Of a stretch of DNA of 64,000 bases, positions 34,463 to 46,205 are shown piece by piece. The notes beneath the pieces were generated by a model. The model searched no databases. It was not told the DNA's origin and saw only the letters and a program-made list of their open reading frames with translations. The position numbers were made by a program, and so were the translations under genes. The number at the start of each line of letters is the position of its first letter. Positions within the stretch are counted from its first letter, which is position 1. Source of the DNA: Bryum argenteum (taxonomy: Eukaryota; Streptophyta; Bryopsida; Bryales; Bryaceae); contig CM073323.1 in assembly GCA_037043015.1 (NCBI GenBank), forward strand, positions 25,386,758 through 25,450,757, in the 5' to 3' direction.

Positions 34463-36223
34463 TTTTGAGAAACCACGAATCAATGTTTGGGAGTTTCTAA
34501 CAATGAAGATCACTACTCCACAATCGGGCTGAAGGGATGGAGCACCTCGGAATGAGGTTAGACATTACTAAATCTGCCACCACAACCTCACCACCGCTCC
34601 GCCAAGTTAAGTTTCTTCAATTCGCTATGCAATGGATCAAACTATAGCTTGTGTCGGAGTCATTAAGACAGACATCATTTGCAGACACTCTTGTGTATCA
34701 TAGTTCTTTCTTCTCTCACGCAAGTGAAGCTTCGTGAATGGATGATTAGCTAGACATTTGATAACCGTCAGTACTCTAACTTCTGAGTGTAAAGTTCTGT
34801 GCTTTTAGGTTAGTTTTCTCAGGCAAGTCCTTTTCATCACGATGAATGGGATCTGAAAGTGGATTGAGTAATCTGCTCAGCATGTCCTAATCAACTTTGT
34901 CGACAAATCAAATCTCACTTTTTGATTAACTTTGTTACAAATGACGAGGTTCTACAATGAATTTAGAGTGGGGAATGTGTAAGTGAAGGATTATGAAATA
35001 TGTGCAAAGTAAGAGAATGAACTAATCGGAATCATAAATTTTGAATTCATCTTGAATTTGTTACAAATAAATAAATAAATAAGAACACCAAACCCTTGTA
35101 GGTCTGGCGTGAATAAAATGCCCGTTCGACCTACCCTTGATGATATGCCCACGGGACATAACAACAATGACGTAGGACTACTAACCCCTCTCAGGGTGGA
35201 CACTATAACCACTAATTTTTGTTACAAATATTAAAAGTGAACCCATAGGTGTAGCTAAACCAAAATTGTACACCATGAAAATAATGAAAGAGGATGTTCA
35301 ATACTATGATGTACCTCTTAAAGACCCCTTGTGGTGATTCTTGGTGTTGCGTGGATTTTCGAACACATACGTAATATAGAGTTTGTTTTCTTGAGATATT
35401 ACAAAAAGAACAAAATCTTCAAGAAAGGAGAATGCCTTGACCAATGAGTTGTTGACCTTTTTTGTCGAAAGACATGACCTTCAATGTGTTGTCGTAATAA
35501 GAATGCCCATTATCAACTTTTGCTTTCATACATGTCACAAAAGGACCAATTTTTGAAAAGTTTGTACATTTGTGATGAATGCAAAACAAACATCAAAGTA
35601 CTTGATGAAAGCTAGTTCTTACTAAACTACTGTAAATACTAAATAGTATAATTTGTAGGGCCCAAGTAAAGCAACTAGAATGCTTTTAGTATCTTCCACC
35701 TCAACGACACCCAAATTGTAGCCCCGTGTCCTGATTGACGGCTATGGACACCCCCAAATTCTGCTGAAACGAAAACATGGTCCATCTGAAGCTTAATATT
35801 AACCTTTCATTGGAGAAAAAGGGATGATCATCGTGATCACAATCGGGCGAATTCTGTTGATCGAAACGACGTTGCCTACGCAAGCATCATAAAGTCACAG
35901 CAAGCAGTATGTCCCAGTTGCAGCCTACACACGGAAAGATAGCACAGAAACAATGAAGAACGAGAGACGCCACATGAACAAGCACCATAAATATCGATTA
36001 ATGAAGTCTGTGCCATGCAACAACCCAGAGCACAGTGAGTGCCTGCATACCTGTTCCAAGTCCTCGATTGCCTCGCACCTCGAGGGAGGGGCCATGAGGT
36101 CCATATTGTGGACTGCCTTGGATTTGCTGGAGTCTCCATTAGCTTCATCCCTCGATGGAATCCTGATGAACTGCTGGAGAGACCGCTACACCTTCGGCTC
36201 CACATCTTGGATCAGCAGCGTTC
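34463..36223. other. intergenic DNA, end of left duplication unit
   Basis: AT-rich, collinear with 46210-47570. Similarity ends near 36000 (the block with gatagcacagaaacaatga). From 36000 to 36223 the DNA is more GC-rich and has no partner in the right unit that I can see. No supported gene. Confidence 0.5.
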
Positions 36224-36226
36224 TAA

Positions 36227-36717
36227 GGGCATCCTCAATGGATGCCATGTTAAAAGGGCCGCCATCGGTATTTCCTAGGGCCCTTTCTGATGGCGGGGCA
36301 GGAACTGCGCAGGCGCCCTCAATGGTGTGCCCGGCAACTGCGCCCGCCATCAGAGCCTGCTGCAACCGAGTCGCCCCCTCTCAGCCCCTGTCAGAGATTC
36401 TGGCATATAAAACGAGCGCTCGCTGCCATAAACGGCAAGCAAGCGACGGACTGGCACTCGTTTTTATTACTATTTTATTTTTCCAGTTTAATAATATCAG
36501 CCCCCCTCACTAATCGAGTTATGGATAGCCCTTTGACTCCTTTTGGCGTGAGTAATGCGTCTCCCTGCAAAGCCAGAAAATATGCCGAGAGCGGGAGCTC
36601 CAATAGCGGACTCTTCAGGGTGAAGGGAGCTGTAGCGTGACCGTTGGGTCGACTTTTTGGTGAACTCACGGTAAGAGCCGTTGGCGGGATCCGTTACCGA
36701 GTCCATTGAGGATGCTC
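36227..36717. mobile_element. PIF/Harbinger-like MITE (491 bp)
   Basis: Ends gggcatcctcaatgga and, inverted, gagcatcctcaatgga are flanked by the 3-bp duplication TAA (36224-36226 and 36718-36720). A 3-bp TAA/TTA target and G(G/A)GCATC-type ends fit the Tourist/PIF-Harbinger group. It is more GC-rich than its surroundings and has an inner inverted repeat (ctgatggcggg and cccgccatcag). No transposase is encoded. Confidence 0.85.
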
Positions 36718-36720
36718 TAA

Positions 36721-37032
36721 GGTCGAGCTTGCAGCACAGTAAGCTCTTACTCTTTAACATGATTCTCTTTGGAGTCTCATAAAAGCTCTGACATCAACTC
36801 TACGCTTTGGACCAACCTTTATCCACATTTTCTTGAGATTCGATCGAACTTATTTGTGTTGTTGCACATTTGTCCTCAAAAGAACTAGTTAAGCATTTGA
36901 GACTTGTAAATTTGATGTTCAGTTTCAGTGACCTTGCAAGTCATGGTGAGCATGCTAAAGATGCTCAATAACCACCTTACAATCAAGCATGTGCTTTATT
37001 ATAGTTCACAACAAACCAGGTGCCTTAGTGAA
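36721..37032. other. spacer between duplication units
   Basis: About 310 bp of sequence with no supported gene, lying between the MITE and the start of the right duplication unit. Confidence 0.4.
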
Positions 37033-38238
37033 TTTTCTCTCACTACTATTTCTTTTCACTTTATAAATGACTGAATTTATTGAATTGAATTCACTTAAAC
37101 ACAAAATTATCTACTTTTTTATGAATCTGTAAAATTTGGAAAAGTATTGCATAAGTTTGAATTATTCACCTTAAGCTCATGGATGGAGATTACTAATTAG
37201 CAAATTTCAACCACTGGTCAATTGAAGAGAAGTGAACATAATTTTGAAATCATGAGGCTTGGTCAATAACCTTTGAACGTTGACAATGACAAGTACATGG
37301 TGTGTATATACTTTCAAGCACAAGTAACTATCTTGAGGTGGAATCAACCAATAATAATAGAAATTGATGTTAAGGAAACAATAAATTCACATCCTAAATA
37401 TTAAATATAACTGTTACCATTATAATGAATGATACAAATTCAAAGAATAATATATTGTTAGTTTAAAAATAACTCTTACATAATCAAGAAAAATAGTATT
37501 AAATGAGTTTTGTCAGCAAGAAAACTAGAGGTAAAGTGACATAATTAAGTCTAAATGGATAGACTTGTTCAAGGTTGTTGGGCTCATGTGATTTAGCTAA
37601 TTGTAGGTTTTAAGTTATGAATCCACTTTAACTCGGAAAGTTTCAAGGTATTATTTGCATGCTATAACGGTCACGGCCATAAATCAAGGAATCATCTTAG
37701 GAAGGCCTTACAGTCAAGGTCCTAGTTTGGGGAACGTTCTAGAGTACTTTTTTCTTCTCTATTTACTTGAATTGTACTTTTAGTTAGTATATGTGCGTTG
37801 TTGAGACTGACGTTACCGTCAGACTTAACTACGCCTATATATACTAACTAAAAGTCAACAGAGACTATTCAAATGTCATTCATTGACAATAGAGCCATCC
37901 AAAGAATTATTGCATTGAAAATCCGAACAGTAAGATCCTGCATTACAACCTCCTTTACAAGTAGAAAAAACAAAAAATTGAAGAAAAAGTAAAACCTCAA
38001 ATTTTGGTAAATCTTCAAAGTTTTGGCAATTTAATTGATTCTAGGCACATTTTGAGAACAAATGAGCATACTTTTCTATGCACGACCCTTACATGATTCA
38101 CATCTTGTTGAAGTGACCATATGAACTGAATAGTCACGCATAAGTAAGGCACCACAAGCGTTGACTTGGTGGTTAGGGCTCATGGCTCCCAATGAGGAGG
38201 TCTGAGTTTGGCTCCCCATGCTGTCGTAGTGCTGACCA

Positions 38239-38490
38239 CTATAGTCTACCAACTATGTTGGGGGGTTCTTGCACCTCGTTGTATGAGTATTTCAAAGCTC
38301 TTTTGGGGAATGATACCATGTCGGGTATCTCTAAAGCATCAGTGGCTAGCTCAAAAATAGCATATAGTTCATCTCGTGTTGTTGTTATATTCGCTATCGG
38401 TGTATTGACCTCCTTACATACATCCAAGGATAGATCAACAAACACTTTATTCATGCCGTCCTCTAAATAGTTTGGATTTCTCTTCATCAC
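38239..38490 (-). pseudogene. fragment of an unknown protein gene
   Basis: A minus-strand frame of 83 codons (KRNPNYLEDGMNKVFVDLSL, then IFELATDALEIPDM). The left unit has a related stretch at about 26200-26397 (KRNPNYLDNDMNRVFVDLSL), frameshifted further on. The family is not recognised. The protein-like reading in both copies suggests descent from a real gene or transposon. Confidence 0.3.
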
Positions 38491-39353
38491 GCTTAAGTAA
38501 TACCTCTTTTATGGGGCACCAAGGGATATAGGAAAAGTTAAACCAAAAAATCCATGAATAGGGTTAGGGTTTGTAATGAGTGGCTCTCAGGCGCGGAGTG
38601 CTTTTTCATGACGCACCTCTATTTCCAAATATAATGAGCACGCTTAATAATAAATAATACATCTCTTATGGGGCACCAAGAGATATAGGAGAAGTTGGCT
38701 TAAAGGCTCTTTGAATAGGGTTTGGGTTAGTAACAAGTGGCTCTTCGGTGCGGTGTGTTTTTTCATGATGCACATCTACTTCATGAGATAATGAGGAGCT
38801 TAACTATAGATTGTAGACGCAAGATTGCGTATGTAAGCTTTGCTCCTTAGATTTTAGTGCTTAGATTTTAGTGCTTAGATTTAATTACTTAGATTTAAGA
38901 ATTGTGTTGTGTTTTCTTGGTGTAGGTAGCAATTGAGAGTTAGGAGATCTACTACGGCCATGTTACGGTGAGCGGAGAGAAGAAACCATTTTGCATATGT
39001 TGTAAGAAAGGAGCATATTGCACTTGTCGTTAAGAGCCAGGGGTGCACGACACAACCGCACCTAGGAGGTTGAAGCTTTTCAAAACCCTTTCATATTTTC
39101 AACATGTTGAAATTTCACGAGTCGTTTGTGTTGCCAGAAATGTCCTTGTTTATGTTGCCGCAAAAGCTGTTGTTGAAGAAGTCTCTATTAGTGTCAGAAA
39201 TCACTTTGCTTTGAGATTGTTAATCATACAACGAGTAATGTTATACACTTTTAGATGACCTTTCTAAATGTGTATAACTAAATCATCACTTCTTGAAGAA
39301 GTTGCCTTGGGCTTCCACTTAACTTGCGTATTTTCCTCTTCTCTTTACCCAAT

Positions 39354-39398
<45 letters not shown>

Positions 39399-39464
39399 GC
39401 TTTCTCTCTCAAATCTTGACTTTTTGCATGGGATTGATTATTTGGTTGCTAACAGGATATCAAC

Positions 39465-40438
39465 ATGAAGGGAAAGTACGAGATAGAAGATGAGACAGTT
39501 GAATGTCCTCTATGCTGCGAATTCCTCTCTCCCCCTATCTACCAGGTATTCTTTCCTCTCCTATCAAGATTTGTAAACAAACATGGTAGACAAATTAGAG
39601 TATCATGTGTTTATTTGGTAAAATTTTGCTTTATTATATTTTTAATTATGCTATTTCCCCCTAGTTTGTGATACATTCCCTTCACCTTTTGATGTACTTA
39701 AAATCTGAAGTCAGAATGGTGTTTGAATCAGTGCCAAAATGATCATGCACTATGTGATTAACTTGCTCTCAAAATCTTCAAGGGAAAGCTTGTCCATATT
39801 GTCCTGCAATGCCATTTGCTTATACACGGAACCTGGTGGTAGAGAACATCATGGAGGCTCTTTTGACTTTTTGCGTCCATAGTTCACTAGGGTGTACCGA
39901 GATGGTGAAGATCAATGCAAAACAAGAACACGAACAAGAAGAATGCGAATATCGACAACTTAAGTGTCCAATTTTGGGATGCATGCAGAGAGTACTCAAG
40001 CGTGATATACGGCAACACTTTGAGCGTGACCACAAGGTTCAAACACATGAATTTTAAGCAAAGAGTCGAAGAGGGAGTTTTAGAATGGTAGGGGGTGGCT
40101 TAGTCAATGGCCATGTGTTGGTTACCGCAAGACAAGACCTACTTCTTGTGCAAGCCCAACTTCAAATGGATATATACCTTGAACTTGATCCAAACTCAAG
40201 GTCATATTATAATCTTGTCCTGTTCCGTTGCTCATCATTTGGTAAGAAGCCTTTGGAGTACAATCTCAAAGTGACTGTTAAAAATGAAGAGGGGACGTCC
40301 AAGCCTAGTTTGTTCGAGGGTTTGGCCTTGAATAATCAAGTGAATGAACTTCACTCGGGAGACTACAACTTTCATATTGTGCCAATCAGTAGTCTAGGTG
40401 CCGAGATACGCGTAGAGTTGTCACTTCAGAGTGATTGA
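39465..40438 (+). pseudogene. SINA-like gene, broken duplicate of 27991-28965
   Basis: Exon 1 (39465-39545, 27 codons) is intact. Exon 2 starts at 39732 (CQNDHALC) but has two extra bases compared with the intact copy just after HALC, which shifts the frame inside the RING. A TAA at 40055-40057 replaces a Gln codon in the middle. The rest still resembles the intact gene (RCSSFGKKPLEYNLKV). The 3' end differs by a few codons. Confidence 0.9.
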
Positions 40439-40559
40439 TGCTCAATCACTTTTTTGAATAAGCGCACATGTAGCCAATTGTAACTGAAACTTTGACTTGA
40501 AGTCAATTCATATCCTACATGTTTTGGACTACATTTGTTATTTGTTTTGAGACCATGTA

Positions 40560-40640
40560 CTCCAGTTCTCATTTGTATCATTTGTAGTTCATTTGTATCA
40601 TTTGTAGTTCATTTGTATCATTTGTAGTTCATTTGTATCC
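40560..40640. repeat. 20-bp tandem repeat
   Basis: The unit catttgtatcatttgtagtt occurs about three times in a row downstream of the broken SINA copy. The left unit has only one. Confidence 0.75.
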
Positions 40641-41702
40641 CTAATCATTTTCCAGCAGTACCGTTATCTCAATTTGAATCATCATTAAAAGCGTGAGTTT
40701 GGGAGTGACTGGAGAAGTTTGTGTAGAAAGTTGTGTAATCAAGACTTAATGTAGAGCGGATTCCATCAAACACATTCCAGAGTGCCATTTAGAGGGTCAG
40801 TTGGAAGATAATAGTATGGGTCACTTTTCTTCGTCAATGGATATTGTGTAGTATATTCTCTCTTTATATGCTTGCAAAGTTTTTCTTTTCGATGAGTAAT
40901 CTTTGTGTTGCAAGTTCTAGTGTCCGTGGAGATTGAGAATTTGTACTTGAAAAGGTATGTTTGTTCGTTATGTTAAGAGTTCTATGACATGATGTACAAT
41001 GGAATGAGATTTTATGTCAATGTGGGTGAGCTTGATTTGTTTTGTTGTTCTTTAAGACAGTGAGAGAATGTGTTTTACTTCACGGTGATTGCATGTTTAA
41101 CTAGTATCATTTTGTTTGAATTGGTATTACTTTTTTTTAGTTTCTAGGTTCAAGTATGAGATGGAATGCTGTGATTTGTATGCGTACAGTGCGATTACAT
41201 CAGTGCATTATTACATGTATTCGTTTTTTATACATCTAGTTCTGGTAGCATGTCTTGTATAAAGTGTGAGATTGGACTATGGTAGCTTTTTCATGAAGTT
41301 CTTGACTCGATTTACTGTACTCTATAACAATCGTGTCAATTTCCCCCTTTACACCAGTTGCATGTATTCCTATTCAAAATTGTCAGTTCGATCATATAGT
41401 TGGTCTCATTGGTAATAATCCCACATTTTGGTATATTTTTTTGTTATTTTTCCCTTTTGTGCAAATCAATTGTTTGTAAGTGCTTCCAGGCCCTACAGTA
41501 GATGCTCACCACGCATTGCACGGTGGAGACTAGTGTATGCAAGAGGATGCTTAAGCTGAAGAAAGAAAGAGAGTGAAAACCTTCTACTTTGAATGGCAGC
41601 TAGTGGTGGCAGTTAATTACAATACGAGCTTATAAAGTAGTACATACCAAAGTTGCATACCTTTGAGCCCAAATTAGTTGACAATGTATTTGAGCGCTCC
41701 CA
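40641..41702. other. intergenic DNA, no gene seen
   Basis: AT-rich 3' flank of the broken SINA copy, collinear with the corresponding part of the left unit. No reading frame with recognisable features. Confidence 0.4.
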
Positions 41703-41930
41703 ATGGAACCTTTCAGTTGTAGTACTTGTGGAGTCCCTGACTTTAGGAATGTTGGGACTCTTGGTGCTGATAAAAAATATCCTGGATGTGGATCGAAAAG
41801 GCTAAAAATTCCAACTCTTGATCATAGTATAGATCTATCTCTTCATGTTAGTGAAAACCGACTGTTTCTTGTATTTGAGTCATCTAAAGATGATAATTTC
41901 ATCTTTGACGAAGATGATTCTAAAGTATGA
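41703..41930 (+). CDS. small Cys-containing hypothetical protein
   Basis: A 75-codon frame from ATG: FSCSTCGVPDFRN, then KKYPGCGSKRLK, then an acidic end (FDEDDSKV). The CxxC plus later CG could be half a zinc ribbon, but the family is not recognised. The related sequence in the left unit (about 30210-30450) is frameshifted. It may be a fragment rather than a gene. Confidence 0.2.
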   Translation: MEPFSCSTCGVPDFRNVGTLGADKKYPGCGSKRLKIPTLDHSIDLSLHVSENRLFLVFESSKDDNFIFDEDDSKV

Positions 41931-42725
41931 AGTGCCCTATAATTCCACATTTAGTTTGATACATTTGGTACGTACTTGTCGAAATAATAGTGGTTTGTCA
42001 ATATCAAGAGATATAATGTTCTATTCAACCAAGTTTTTTTAACCCAAGCTTCAAATTAGAGGATGTTTCCAAATGCTCAGAGAGATCTATGAGGTTTATA
42101 TCATTTCCTGCAAGGGATGGATAGAAAAATATTCTCTCAAGGGTTCATTTTACATTATGATCAGAGATTCAAAAAGAAAAGACTAAGGATAAAACAATAA
42201 AAGTACAAATCCAAATCCAAGTACGCTCCAAAATGTAAATGTATTACAATGTGACAATGTATCGACACAAAAGGTTACATCTCATCACCTTATATAGCAA
42301 GTGGTGGTAACAAGAACGTAACAACTTAATAATAAGCATGCAATCACTTTCTTGGAAACGCCTTTCTATCGATTCTCTCTCCTGAATTATTCTACAACAA
42401 TTTTCTACAACTTAATAGTGCCTACTTCTTGGCATACATCTCATGAAACTCATGTTTTGCAATAATATACACATATGATCTTACTCATATACACATTTTA
42501 GTTGGATTGATTAGAATTCTTTTTTTAAGTGCAATCACAATCCAAATACCCCGCATTAAGAATCATACCTCGTCCATACAAAGGATTCAAAGACAACATT
42601 GCTTAGAAACACATACACTCATATTGCAACCTCTTTCTTATATCATGCTACTAAATATGTGTGAAGAAAAAAAAAAAGTAACCTAAACCTCACAAGATTT
42701 TGAAGTTAAAATGTTACTTGCTTAA

Positions 42726-43087
42726 CCCTTAAACGCCCATGGGGTGGAAAACGGGCAGCCCAAAATTGGATCACAGCATCTTTTGGACTTGGGCATCATG
42801 AATAGTGCACTTTTTGAACAAGGGCATCATGAATGCACCAATCAATGATGAGCTTGCAATCTCCTACAAGGTTATGTACAACCCCAACTTCGCTACCACA
42901 ATCCTTTCAAAGCACAAAATCACTCATACAAATTGTGATTTGAATTGTAAAATTTCACTTTTTGAATGCATCACAAGAAGGTGACCATTTTGACATCAAA
43001 ATATAAGTGAAAAGTTGAGTACAGTGAGAGCTACAGAGAAGATTCTGTTGGAAGGTGACCCCTCGGGTCACCTTGGGCGTTTAAGGG
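42726..43087. mobile_element. TTAA-flanked MITE, piggyBac-like (362 bp)
   Basis: Perfect 14-bp inverted ends CCCTTAAACGCCCA are flanked by TTAA at 42722-42725 and 43088-43091. Removing the element and one TTAA leaves a junction that aligns without gaps to the left unit at about 31370-31390. The element therefore inserted exactly at the 3' edge of a solo RING exon. Inside are a hairpin near the right end (aaggtgacc / ggtcacctt) and two gggcatcatgaat direct repeats. No coding capacity. Confidence 0.85.
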
Positions 43088-43091
43088 TTAA

Positions 43092-43164
43092 TGGGTGAAG
43101 AGAGGAGCTCGGCCCACAGTGGACATTCTAACGTCTCCTCGTCGAACTCATACCTCCGCATCAT
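43092..43164 (-). pseudogene. solo RING half-exon truncated by MITE
   Basis: Reads MMRRYEFDEETLECPLWAEL. The second RING cysteine of the CxxC pair is replaced by Trp. The end of the exon and its splice donor are replaced by the TTAA-flanked insertion. Counterpart of 31376-31454. Confidence 0.75.
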
Positions 43165-44692
43165 TTCAAACTCTTTTGAATTTCTTTCGAGAAACCACGA
43201 AATGAAAAGCCGGGAACATCGGAACGTATAAGAAAAGCAGTTGTGCCACTGCACACTGAGGTTGGGTCCGGGGGTGGAGCTCGTCGGTACGACTGCCACC
43301 ACAGGCTTAACATGTCCGACCTGCTCTTAAAGTCCCGCCTCCGTTGCCCGGCTCAGATCCACTTACAACTTAATGAATGGAATGTCACTGACTCACAGAC
43401 ATTGGGATCACTGTCACTTCTATTTATACTCTCAGTTCCTTCCCAAGCCAGTACTTTTCATCACAGTGAAATAAATGGAAGCAGACTGCATAATTATGTA
43501 ACACGAAGGCCTGCCCACCAACTCCAAATTACTTCTCTCATACTTTTTCTCATACTTAGGACTGGTTTATACTACGATGAAGAAGGCCATGTCTCATACT
43601 TTTCTCATACTTAGGATTGGTTTACACTACAATGAAGAAGGCCACTAGTCAGTCAAGAATTTCATTTTCAACCAATCACATTTCAAGAGCCCTACATTTC
43701 AACCAATCACATTTGAGAATTTTTCTTGATTTCTTGAGCAATGAACTTCTCCACCTTTAATAGTGTAAACCCGCCCTTAGTTTCTCTTATCTTGTGATTT
43801 CTAGGATCGAGCTCAACTTTTAAAGCACAAACTACTACAACCATGGATCTATAGATGAGTGTCCCAAAATGATGTTCTTCAATGTGACGTGTATTTATGA
43901 TAACAACTCCTCCACATTAAAAACCTCAGTAGTCATGGATATGTCTACTAGATCCTAAATCCTAAATGAATTGACTTCATTCAAAGATAGAAAACTTAGG
44001 AAAATGTAGGAATCTATACATGCTTGGCGCACATTCAGCAAGCGGCGCCTACAAAGTCGCTACTGCAAGCATCGTTGCAGAATAGTTACAGGTTGCAAGA
44101 TGCTACCCACGATGGAACACACCGATCCTTACATAATACTGACACTTTTGTAGCGAGAAATGGAACATAGAAGAGCACGATAACAAGCGTTCATTGTAAG
44201 TATCGACCACTGGAGTGCCGCTGCACATGTCCCTCTCATGGACATCGACAGCATCACTCTGGAGTTTATTCTGCTCCGACCTTATCTAGCTCAGCATTCA
44301 TACTTCACGAAGGTGAGAGGTCAAAGCTCGAGCTTCTGATCAAATTCAAGGAATTGTTGGGCTCTCAGTAACCACAGGTGATTACTCCTTCACAAGCCAT
44401 TACCATTGTTCCATGGTTTCACACTCGGGAATAAGTTAAGGTAAGTGCACATGAAATGGGAGACTCGGAAGCAGCTCAGTTGAGTGCATTCAAAATTGTC
44501 CGTGTCTGGATAGAGCTAATGTTAAATGCAGAATTTGAATATAAAGCTAACCATTTAGTAAGAAAGAAGCAAAATAGACTTCAGGCATGTAGCCTGTTCC
44601 TACTTGATTTTCACAAGTTGATGTCACGTACAGTGAGCTGGATGTGGACGATGAGCTATCTTTAACTCTCCAACTGAAGCTTCTTTGGAGAC
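43165..44692. other. SINA 5' flank and intergenic DNA
   Basis: Contains the conserved promoter-like block (about 43250-43390) and AT-rich DNA collinear with 31455-32878. A local duplication of ctcatac / ttagga[ct]tggttta occurs near 43550-43630. No supported gene. Confidence 0.45.
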
Positions 44693-45720
44693 TCACAAAA
44701 GAAAAAGGTCTAACGTTATTTCTGCTCTCGCCAAGTTCACAATGGGTAAAAGAATAAGATCACCACTTCCCCAAACATCTGACGTCATTTGATTGTTCGA
44801 AGCCGTAACCTTACACATTACCGAGGTCGACAACACGGTCCCCTCCATGTCCCTCACCGTTACATAGAGCTTGTACTTTAAAGAATCATTGCCGAATGAC
44901 GACCCGCAGAACATTATGACTGATGGGTGATAAACGCACCCCTCTATAGGAATGGACACCTCAGAAACATAATGAATGTGGACAAGAAACAGCTCCTCAT
45001 CTCCACTGAATGTTACGTATTGCTGAAGCTGGTCCGATGTCTTCATGATGAATCTCCCATTTCGAGTCCCGGGAGGCAGATGCACTGTTGCAACATCGTG
45101 TAATCTCTTCATGTGCTCCGGGAATCCATGCTTGGGTCCTGTGTGGCCGCACCTCCGTACCGGGCATTTAAGTTGACGATACTCACATGATTCTTTCACA
45201 TGTTTTTCTCTCTCAGTTTCATCATTTCGGTGCACCCTTCTGAGGTATACAAGCAAGTAGTTCGCAGAGACTCTACAATCTCTTCTAAACCCAAGCTTCG
45301 CGAATGAGCGAATGGCATCGCACGACAGGTAGGGCATTCTTTCCCTGTGAGCTTTTCACAACAAGGTCCACACGCCATGTGACCATTTTGGCACTGCAAT
45401 CACAATACAAATACCCCTCATTTAGACAAGACAGTTATCATGCCTCGTCCATACAAAGGAAGCTGCAACTTCCCATGGCGTTCGGAAAAGTAGTTGAGTT
45501 GTAAGTGTTCAAAAGACAACATTACTTAGATTGAAACACATACATTCAGATTGCACCCTGTTTCTTATAGCATACTAGTATAACTGCGTGAAGAAAAACA
45601 AAGTAACCTAAACCTCACAAGATTTTGAAGTTATAATGTTACCTGGTGAATGGGTGGAGAGAGGAGCTTGTTGCACAGTGGACATTCCAGCGTCTCCTCG
45701 TCGAACGCATACCTCAGCAT
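44693..45720 (-). pseudogene. SINA-like gene, frameshifted duplicate of 32879-33914
   Basis: Exon 1 (45720-45643, 26 codons, LECPLCNKLLSPPIHQ) and exon 2 (45393-44693) keep all RING ligands. Exon 2 lacks four bases relative to the intact copy near 45220 (after GCTEMMKL), which shifts the frame before the end of the SIAH zinc finger. The downstream frame is otherwise open to the family's stop position (FCGSSFGNDSLKYKLYV). A truncated RING protein is the only predicted product. Confidence 0.9.
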
Positions 45721-46124
45721 CTTCTCAAGCTCTTTTGAATCTATTTCAAGAAACTACAAAACTAAAAGCTGGGAAAATCGGAACGCGTAAGATAAGCCGC
45801 CGTGCCACTGCACTCTTGGGTTGGGTCCGAGGGTGAAGCTCCTCGGTACGACTGCCGCCACAAGCTGAACATGTCCGACCTGCTCCTAAAGACCTCCGTT
45901 GCCCTGCTCAGATCCACCGACAGCTCAAGGAATGGAATATCGTAGACACTGTGCTAACCGTCACTTCTATTTATACTCTCAGTTCCTTCGCAAGCCAGTA
46001 CTTTTCATCACAGTGACAGAAATGGCATGTAGACAGAAACAGTAGAATTGTAGCATGTTTCTTATGCCATACTTTGTGTACTCTCTGTGCAGGAATAGAT
46101 AGCTGAAGCTCATAAGAAACTTAC

Positions 46125-46205
46125 CTGGTGGATAGGCGGAGAGAGGAGCTCGTTGCAGAGAGGACACCCGATCGTCTCCTCATCGAACTCATACTTCGTT
46201 TTCTT
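46125..46205 (-). pseudogene. solo RING half-exon lacking a start codon
   Basis: 81 bp with a normal donor (CACCAG then GTAAG). Reads TKYEFDEETIGCPLCNEL and ends PPIHQ, but the codon where relatives have ATG is AAG. No second exon lies before the next first exon at 45720, so it is a relic or a possible internal exon. The left-unit counterpart is 34395-34462. Confidence 0.7.

Larger units (their letters stand above)
25003..36000. repeat. segmental duplication, left unit
   Basis: This ~11-kb block is collinear with 37033-47570: the same AT-rich upstream region, a plus-strand SINA-like gene (27991), a solo RING exon (31376), a minus-strand SINA-like gene (32879), a second relic exon (34395), and the same 3' flank to about 36000. 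The offset between units varies from about 11.4 to 12.0 kb because of indels, including two TTAA-flanked MITEs. Confidence 0.85.

Noticed and set aside
35953..36513. 186-codon plus-strand frame crossing the MITE boundary
   Set aside because: Half of it lies in the MITE and half in flanking DNA; no domain and no splice signals. A chance frame in GC-rich sequence.
39357..39393. 37-base T run as a retroposon poly(A) tail
   Set aside because: The left duplication unit has a short T/C-rich stretch at the same place, so it is local slippage rather than a new insertion.
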